Positions 59,030 through 64,000 of a stretch of DNA of 64,000 nucleotides are shown here, piece after piece (the stretch's first letter is position 1; each line of letters starts with the position of its first letter). The stretch is from NCBI RefSeq assembly GCF_004402235.1, contig NZ_SOFS01000019.1, positions 1 through 64,000 of the forward strand, read 5' to 3'. A program made the translations under genes and the position numbers. The notes below the pieces were generated by a model. It had not been told where the DNA came from and searched no databases. It saw nothing but the letters and a program-made list of their open reading frames with translations. The stretch comes from Cryobacterium glucosi (GTDB lineage: Bacteria; Actinomycetota; Actinomycetes; Actinomycetales; Microbacteriaceae).

Positions 59030-60655
59030 TCACGGCGATTGCCGCGCCTCCCGGGTCTTCCCCTGACGCCTCTCGACGGCCTGGTTCGGAATGTTCCTGG
59101 AGAACAACAGGGATCCGAGGGCGAAGAGGACCAGCGCGAAGAAGGACACCCGCAGGGAGGACACCTGTGATTCGCTGTAGATCCTGGTCAACTCGGCACT
59201 GTCGGAGCTCGACAGTCCCGCGTCCGTCGCGATGCCGGCCACACTCGAGACGGGAACGATGGCGACACCGGCCTCTGTCTGCGTGCTGACCGCGGATTTC
59301 ACGGAGTCGGGAAGGCTGCTGCTCTCTACGGAGCTCAGGAACGAGGACGAGAGCGACGCGATCAGCACCGATCCGATCAAAGCGGTACCGAGCGACGAGC
59401 CGAGGTTCTGGAAGACGCCCTGAAGCCCGCCGACCTCGCTCGTCCTCTCCTCGCCGACACTGGACATGTTCACGTTTCCGAGTTGCGAGGCGAGAAGCCC
59501 GAGTGCAGCTCCCGCGGTGAACATCCCGACGCCGAACACGACGCTCTTCAGGTCCAGGGAGACGGAACCGAGCAGGCATACGGCGCTTCCCACCAGGACG
59601 AGCTGACCGACGCGCACGATCCGGCGCGGTGACCACAATGTCGACAACCGGGTGCCCACCACGGAAAAGAGGATGAGCGCGATCGACAGCGGGAAGATCT
59701 TCAGCCCGGTTTCCAGCGCGTTGAGCCCCAGGGTCATCTGCAGGTAGATCGGGATCATGAAGAACACCCCGGCCGTGAACGCGTACTGCGCACCGAGCAC
59801 GGAGAGCCCGGACCGGAGCTGCGTGATCGAGAACATCCCGACGTCGAGGAGCGGGGCGCGGCCCGTCTCGGCCAGTCGCCGTTGGCGACCGGTGAACAGC
59901 CAGAGGAGGAAGACGCCCAGCAGGATCAGGTAGGGCACGAGGGACAGGCCCAGGGGCTCGATCGGGGTCCCGTTGATCTCGGGAGCCTGTTTCGGGAGGA
60001 TCCACCCCCAGGTCTTGCTCTGCAGCATCCCGTAGACGACGAGGACGAGGCCCGCCGCCGAGAGCAGGACGCTCGGGACGTCGATTCGGGTGCTGCTCGG
60101 CCTGCTGCTGTCGGAGATGAGGCGCGCCGTGAGGACGACGCCGATCATGATCACGACCTCGGACACGAAGACGTAGCGCCAGTTCAGGTAGGTCGTGACG
60201 TAGCCTCCGATCAGGGGGCCGGCCGCGACCGCGGCCCCGGACACGGCACCGATGATCGCGTACGCGGTCACGCGGTCCCTGTCCCGGTAGTTCTCCGCGA
60301 CGAGAGCTGCGATGGCCGGGATCACCAGCACGGCGCCGAGTCCTTCGATGACCGACCAGCCGAGGAAGAGCACCGCGAAATTCGGGCTCAGTGCCGTCAA
60401 CAGGGAACCGCACGAGTAGACGACCGCACCGATCACGAACGCGCGCCGCCGGCCCCAGATGTCGCCGAGCTTTGCGCCGAGCAGCATGACCGCCGCCATC
60501 GTGAGGGTGTAGAACGTGATCGCGCTCTGCATCGCTGCGACCGTGGTGTCCAGGTCTGTGACAACCGTCGAGATCGACACGTTCATGACGGTGCTGTCGA
60601 GCACCATGACGAACTGCGCACTGCCGAGGACCGCGATTGCCGTCCACTTACTCAT
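59030..60655 (-). CDS. MFS transporter, DHA2 family (EmrB/QacA-type drug exporter)
   Basis: 541-residue proton-coupled exporter with about 14 spans. The first helix region reads AVLGSAQFVMVLDSTVMNVSIS, typical of DHA2 members with the D-x-T-x-V motif. Motif A is in LGAKLGDIWGRRRAFVIGAV, and motif C is in VSGAAVAAGPLIGGYVTTYLNWRYVF (GP-x3-G). A large extracellular loop is present near 440-500. Multidrug or antiseptic efflux is the usual role, and no regulator of the TetR type is adjacent. The basic C-terminal tail is short. Confidence 0.93.
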   Translation of the reverse strand: MSKWTAIAVLGSAQFVMVLDSTVMNVSISTVVTDLDTTVAAMQSAITFYTLTMAAVMLLGAKLGDIWGRRRAFVIGAVVYSCGSLLTALSPNFAVLFLGWSVIEGLGAVLVIPAIAALVAENYRDRDRVTAYAIIGAVSGAAVAAGPLIGGYVTTYLNWRYVFVSEVVIMIGVVLTARLISDSSRPSSTRIDVPSVLLSAAGLVLVVYGMLQSKTWGWILPKQAPEINGTPIEPLGLSLVPYLILLGVFLLWLFTGRQRRLAETGRAPLLDVGMFSITQLRSGLSVLGAQYAFTAGVFFMIPIYLQMTLGLNALETGLKIFPLSIALILFSVVGTRLSTLWSPRRIVRVGQLVLVGSAVCLLGSVSLDLKSVVFGVGMFTAGAALGLLASQLGNVNMSSVGEERTSEVGGLQGVFQNLGSSLGTALIGSVLIASLSSSFLSSVESSSLPDSVKSAVSTQTEAGVAIVPVSSVAGIATDAGLSSSDSAELTRIYSESQVSSLRVSFFALVLFALGSLLFSRNIPNQAVERRQGKTREARQSP

Positions 60656-60804
60656 CGAGCCACCCGCAATCCGACGCGAACGCCGCTGGCCCCCTCATTC
60701 GACCGGTTTCCGGCACCCCCGTTCGAGGCGAGTATGACATCGCTCCGAACCACGCGAAAGAGGATCGATCGGCCGCCGCGTCGACCCGCGACGGGCGAGA
60801 CTAC

Positions 60805-61947
60805 TCAGCGCGGCAGGTGGATGACGGTGAGGACCTCGGCGAGGAGGCGGATGCGCTCCCAGAGCGACTCGACGATGATGTGCTCGCTGCGGGCGTGCGC
60901 ACCGCCGCCGCGGGGTCCGAAACCGTCGACGATACCGAGAGCGGATGCGCCGAGCAGGTTGGTGTCCGCGGCGCCGGCCGCTGGACGAGCGCCGAGCGGA
61001 GCCCTGTCGGAACCACCGTCGCCGAACCCCGCGTCGCAGCCCGAGATGACGGCGGCCAGGGCCCGGTCGGCGGCGCGTGGCTGCCAGGCCGGGCGGTAGG
61101 ACAGCCGGGTGACGGCCACCTGCGCACGCGGGCGGACGGGAGTCAGCGCCTCGATCTCGTCGAGGACTTCGCCTTCGATGTCCGGATCGGAGAAGCGGAA
61201 GCCGAGCACGGCCACGGCGTCGTCCGCGACGACGTTGGCCAGGCCAGGTGCTGTGATGGAACCGAGGTTGTAGAGCACCTTGGCGGCCGGGCGTTCTTCG
61301 GCGCGGATCGTGGCCCTGGCCGCGATGTCGCGCACCTGCAGCAACTGGTCGATGATCTCCTCCGTCGCGGAGACTCCCTTCTCGGGGTCGAGGGCGGCGT
61401 GGGCGGGAACACCGGAGACGGCGAGAGCGAGGCGGGTGCTGCCGAGACGCCCGACCTTGAGGTCGCCGTCGGGGTGCGGCGACTCGAAGCCGATCGCCGC
61501 AGAACAGCCGTCGGCCGTGGCCAGGAGCAGCGCGCCAGAGGTCGGGGAGCCGATTTCCTCGTCTGCCGTGACGATGATCCGCACCGGCACGTGGTCCACG
61601 GCGTCGGCATCGCCCAGGGCGCGGAGCATCTCGAGGGCCTCTTCCATGACCACCAGGCCGGATTTCATGTCGTAGACCCCTGGGCCGGTGATGCGGATTC
61701 CATCGCTCGTCCACGGCACGTCGCCGGCGAGGGTGCCGACCGGCCACACCGTGTCGGAGTGCCCGATCAGGAGAACGGGAGCGGCGCCGACGCCACTGCC
61801 CCGCCCGGGGAAGTCAGCGACTACGTGGGGGCCTCCCGGTGTCGGGTGCAGCACCACCGCGCCGCCGAGTCCGGAATAGCGGGCGGCGAGCGCATCCGCG
61901 AGCGCCGTGATGGCCGTGCCCGCCCCGGTCGGCGTTTCGCGCAGCAC
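60805..61947 (-). CDS. M20-family deacylase (CPG2/ArgE-like), probable N-acyl-L-amino acid hydrolase
   Basis: Zinc di-metal hydrolase, 380 residues from the GTG at 61947. Metal ligands are in IGHSDTVWP (His), GVYDMKSGL (Asp), TADEEIGS (catalytic Glu plus ligand Glu), GFESPH and the C-terminal GGGAHARSEHI (His). Continuous M20-like coding potential extends upstream (the frame reads ARALATLEDY before VLRETPTGAG) to about 62019, where GAGGAG would suit an ATC or GTC codon but no ATG/GTG/TTG exists. It is divergent from a GNAT-SIS-racemase set; removing an N-acyl group from an L-amino acid is the likely role. Confidence 0.85.
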   Translation of the reverse strand: MLRETPTGAGTAITALADALAARYSGLGGAVVLHPTPGGPHVVADFPGRGSGVGAAPVLLIGHSDTVWPVGTLAGDVPWTSDGIRITGPGVYDMKSGLVVMEEALEMLRALGDADAVDHVPVRIIVTADEEIGSPTSGALLLATADGCSAAIGFESPHPDGDLKVGRLGSTRLALAVSGVPAHAALDPEKGVSATEEIIDQLLQVRDIAARATIRAEERPAAKVLYNLGSITAPGLANVVADDAVAVLGFRFSDPDIEGEVLDEIEALTPVRPRAQVAVTRLSYRPAWQPRAADRALAAVISGCDAGFGDGGSDRAPLGARPAAGAADTNLLGASALGIVDGFGPRGGGAHARSEHIIVESLWERIRLLAEVLTVIHLPR

Positions 61948-62137
61948 GTAGTCCTCGAGGGTCGCCAGCGCACGAGCCCGCGCGGAGGCGTCCGGAATGA
62001 CGGGTCCAGTGGATGTGATGACGGCATCTCCTCAGGCGGTGGCAGGCTCGGAACAGGTAGAAGATATGTTACCTATCCTTCGACAAGTTCGCGGATTTGC
62101 TTGAGAGTTACGAAACGAATACGACACATAAGTTGTT

Positions 62138-62143
62138 TATGAT
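62138..62143 (+). promoter_or_regulatory. Candidate -10 of the GNAT-SIS-racemase operon
   Basis: TATGAT matches the -10 consensus and lies 61 bp before the GNAT ATG and 16 bp before the GGAACA palindrome. No clear -35 at 17 bp is visible. Confidence 0.4.
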
Positions 62144-62158
62144 TGTCAGATTGGTTCT

Positions 62159-62173
62159 GGAACATCGTGTTCC
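62159..62173. promoter_or_regulatory. Palindromic operator candidate GGAACATCGTGTTCC
   Basis: A perfect 6-bp inverted repeat around 3 bp, just downstream of the TATGAT -10 in the GNAT 5' leader, where a bound repressor would block transcription. A matching GGAACA half-site occurs near 62050 towards the divergent M20 gene. Confidence 0.5.
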
Positions 62174-62203
62174 GAAAAGACGAGGACAGGGAAACGACAC
62201 AAC

Positions 62204-63043
62204 ATGGGTGACCTGAAACTCACGGTGAAATCCACCCGGTCACGCGCCGTGTTCAGCCACGCCAGCGAGCTGTATACCCGGGTGTTCGGTTATACCGCGG
62301 CCGATCACAGCCTGAACCCGAAGCTGCTCTCGGCAATCGTGGGCAACGGCGGTGCGGCCGTTGCCGCGCGGGACGGCGCCGGCGAGCTCGTCGGTTTCGC
62401 CTACGGCTTCGTGGGTTTCGAATCCGGGGCGCCCTACCTGTACTCGCAGGCCGCGTTCATCGACCCCGCCTGGCAGGGCAAGGGAGTGGGCCGCCTGCTC
62501 AAGCAGGAACAGGCAATCATCGCGAGATCAGAGGGACTCACCTCGATGCGCTGGGCGTTCGACCCGACCCTTGCCCGCAATGCCCACTTCAACCTCGACG
62601 TGCTCGGCGCCCGCGGAGTGCGCTTCGCCGCGAACTACTACGACGAGCCGTTCTCCGACCGCCTGATCGTCGACTGGGCGCTCTCGGGCGCCACCGGTAC
62701 CGAGTCGGCCACGCCGCCCCGCGCCGCGGCGCCGATCCCCCCGAGTTTCCCCGTCGTGGACCCCACAGCACTGGGAACGACGCTGCCCCGGCACTGGGGT
62801 CGGCCGGTGGGCGACGGCGACGTCATCCACGTGCCGATCCCGTCCGACAGTCCCGCGAAGACGCTCGCCCCCGTCATCGTCCAGGCATTGAGAGCCGCCG
62901 TGGCCGAAACCTTCACCGCGTTGTTCGAGCGCGGCTACGTCGCCGAATCCTGCGTCCGGGTCGACGGCACGAGCGCCGCATACGTCTTCGTCGCGGCCAG
63001 CACCCAGGAGGCCGCGCCGCGCATCCGCCAGGCAGCCCGTTGA
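62204..63043 (+). CDS. GNAT acyltransferase (COG3375-type), probable D-amino acid N-succinyltransferase
   Basis: 279-residue acyl-CoA N-acyltransferase. The acyl-CoA loop is IDPAWQGKGVGRLLKQEQ, and the downstream TSMRWAFDPTLARNAHFNLDVLGARGVRFAANYY is the characteristic COG3375 block. In Geobacillus, a protein of this group succinylates D-amino acids beside an N-succinylamino acid racemase and an M20 desuccinylase; the same three families surround this gene, so that role is inferred. The C-terminal ~110 residues form a second, less conserved region. The TGA overlaps the next start by 4 bp. Confidence 0.85.
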   Translation: MGDLKLTVKSTRSRAVFSHASELYTRVFGYTAADHSLNPKLLSAIVGNGGAAVAARDGAGELVGFAYGFVGFESGAPYLYSQAAFIDPAWQGKGVGRLLKQEQAIIARSEGLTSMRWAFDPTLARNAHFNLDVLGARGVRFAANYYDEPFSDRLIVDWALSGATGTESATPPRAAAPIPPSFPVVDPTALGTTLPRHWGRPVGDGDVIHVPIPSDSPAKTLAPVIVQALRAAVAETFTALFERGYVAESCVRVDGTSAAYVFVAASTQEAAPRIRQAAR

Positions 63044-63681
63044 CAGAGGCGAACGAGGCCCTCACAAGCCCGGAGGACCGGTACGCCGCACGACTGCAGA
63101 AGCGGTCGTCGTCGTCGGTCTTGCGCGCGCGCATCGTGGAGAGCGAAAAGAAGAACCTTGCCGAGACCTTCGCACACCTCGGGGAAGACGATGCCCTCGT
63201 TCGCGCGCCGGCCCGGATCGTGGCCGCCCGCAGGCGGTATGTGCTCGGCGCGGGCAAGTCATTCGCATACGCGACCCTGTTCGCCTGGGACCTCTCGGCA
63301 GGACTCTCTCAGGTGCTCCTCATCGACGAAGCCGCCGTCCGCTCGATCGACGTCCTCAGCGACGTCCGCCCGACCGATGTGCTCGTTGTGTTCTCGTTCC
63401 GCCGGTACCAGCGGCAGAGCGTGCTCGTCGCCGAACGGTTCGCCGCGGCCGGCGGAACCGTGATCGCCGTCACGGACTCCCCCGATGCTCCGGTCGCAGC
63501 CTTCGCCACCGAAACCGTGACCGTGCCGACCAGCAGCGCCTCGTACGCCGACTCCCCCACGGCGGTCGCCGCCGTCATCCACCTGGTGAGTACCTTGAGT
63601 ATTGCCAGTGCCAAAGGAGCCCGGCGCAGGTTCGCCGAGCGGGAGCAGCTGAACCAGATCCTGAACAGTTACGTGGAGTGA
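63040..63681 (+). CDS. SIS-domain protein, MurR/RpiR-like without a HTH domain
   Basis: 213 residues. The SIS core (about 50-200) has ARRRYVLGAGKSFAYATLFA, then RPTDVLVVFSFRRYQRQSVLV and GTVIAVTDSPDAPVAAFATE, typical of RpiR-type sugar-phosphate-binding modules. The ~50 N-terminal residues match only the linker that follows the HTH in full-length regulators (VLRARIVESEKKNLAETFAHL); the ~75-residue HTH is absent. It may act as an effector-binding partner or an enzyme-like SIS protein. It overlaps the GNAT gene by 4 bp, so it is co-translated with it. Confidence 0.82.
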   Translation: MTEANEALTSPEDRYAARLQKRSSSSVLRARIVESEKKNLAETFAHLGEDDALVRAPARIVAARRRYVLGAGKSFAYATLFAWDLSAGLSQVLLIDEAAVRSIDVLSDVRPTDVLVVFSFRRYQRQSVLVAERFAAAGGTVIAVTDSPDAPVAAFATETVTVPTSSASYADSPTAVAAVIHLVSTLSIASAKGARRRFAEREQLNQILNSYVE

Positions 63682-63684
63682 ACC

Positions 63685-63729
63685 ATGGACGAACGCAGCA
63701 CCCAACGCAGCATCGAAGGAGCACGATGA
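63685..63729 (+). CDS. Possible leader mini-ORF coupled to the racemase gene
   Basis: ATG at 63685 with GGAG 6 nt upstream encodes 14 residues (MDERSTQRSIEGAR) and stops at a TGA that overlaps the racemase ATG (ATGA). The racemase also has its own GAAGGAG site inside this frame. It could be a translational-coupling peptide or chance; no conservation can be checked here. Confidence 0.3.
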   Translation: MDERSTQRSIEGAR

Positions 63730-64000
63730 AGGTAGTGGGCGTTTCCCTGTTTGTCACCCGGTTGCCGCTTGTGCACGGTTTCGAGACGAGTTCTCACCGC
63801 AAGAGCCACCTCGACCACATCGTGGTGCGCCTCACCGACGAATCCGGCGCGGTCGGCTGGGGCGAGATCGCCTCGGCGAGCGACCCCTTCTATTCCTCGG
63901 AGACCGTGGACACGGCGCTCCTCGTCGCGAAGAAATACATCGTCCCCGCGATCATCGGGCACGAGTGGGAGACGCCGGCCGAGCTGGCGACGACGTGGGC
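63726..64000 (+). CDS. N-acylamino acid racemase / o-succinylbenzoate synthase family (enolase superfamily), 3' truncated by window edge
   Basis: The first 91 residues of an enolase-superfamily enzyme: MKVVGVSLFVTRLPLVHGF, then HLDHIVVRLTDESGAVGWGE and SDPFYSSETVDTALLVAKKY. The capping-domain stretch PFYSSETVDTA is typical of the MenC/N-succinylamino acid racemase group. With the GNAT and M20 genes beside it and no menaquinone genes, racemisation of N-acyl amino acids is more likely than MenC activity. The catalytic lysines lie beyond the window. The ATG has GAAGGAG 4 nt upstream. Confidence 0.85.
   Translation, partial: MKVVGVSLFVTRLPLVHGFETSSHRKSHLDHIVVRLTDESGAVGWGEIASASDPFYSSETVDTALLVAKKYIVPAIIGHEWETPAELATTW

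Noticed and set aside
62159-62173. LexA/SOS box
   Set aside because: GGAACATCGTGTTCC resembles a GAAC-N-GTTC palindrome but the centre is too short for the actinobacterial LexA consensus CGAACRNRYGTTCG, and the downstream genes are metabolic.

Overview
The window is a high-GC chromosomal segment of an actinobacterium, most likely a member of the Microbacteriaceae. The reasons are the dense gene packing with GTGA/ATGA start-stop overlaps, several apparently leaderless starts, DtxR/IdeR-type iron boxes, the actinobacterial galU / 5-formyl-THF cyclo-ligase / FmdB / MscL neighbourhood, and a Microbacteriaceae-style SF1-helicase-like protein with a nuclease-fold C-terminus. I see no insertion sequence, prophage, CRISPR array or plasmid function. 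One tRNA gene (Ala, anticodon CGC) is present.

Layout, left to right. 1-7.3 kb: 3' part of an aldehyde dehydrogenase, an aldo/keto reductase, a Cys-rich HTH regulator paired with a DUF2249 protein, and the HrpA helicase. 7.3-10.1 kb: a polar amino acid ABC importer. 10.4-15.7 kb: an iron-siderophore uptake operon (siderophore-interacting protein, two FecCD permeases, ATPase, binding lipoprotein) with two iron boxes. 15.7-18.1 kb: sulfurtransferase and MFS exporter. 18.2-26.4 kb: an alcohol/polyol oxidation region with glycerol dehydrogenase, an IclR regulator, a PEBP protein, a GMC dehydrogenase with its small subunit, a Zn alcohol dehydrogenase and two aldo/keto reductases. A near-identical 16-bp palindromic motif in front of both dehydrogenase units suggests shared control.

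26.4-35.5 kb: hydrolase, DUF4349 lipoprotein, ThrE-like exporter, small proteins, a zinc-ribbon plus endonuclease-fold protein, and a CoA-transferase A/B + thiolase operon next to a divergent IclR regulator with paired palindromic operators. 35.6-44.3 kb: a conserved housekeeping block (membrane protein, RimJ-like GNAT, GalU, cyclo-ligase, FmdB, MscL) followed by a 1262-residue helicase-like protein with degenerate ATPase motifs. 44.5-48.6 kb: adenine deaminase, a GNAT remnant, an ATP-grasp ligase, CorA and a phosphopantetheinyl transferase.

48.6-54.0 kb holds the most distinctive system: a Pls/PosA-type single-module membrane NRPS translationally coupled to an M1 metallopeptidase, with the phosphopantetheinyl transferase convergent at its end. 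This looks like a self-contained machine for making and trimming an amino-acid homopolymer or short peptide. 54.1-56.9 kb is a CUT2-type sugar importer. 57.0-60.7 kb has DUF2252, a PLDc_N/SHOCT protein and a DHA2 drug exporter. The right edge (60.8-64.0 kb) carries an M20 deacylase, a COG3375-type GNAT, a SIS protein and the start of an enolase-superfamily N-acylamino acid racemase. This gene set matches the known N-succinylation route for turning D-amino acids into L-amino acids.

Long perfect or near-perfect hairpins recur between genes. One degenerate palindromic element of about 91 bp occurs twice, once intergenic and once translated inside the N-terminus of a siderophore permease.
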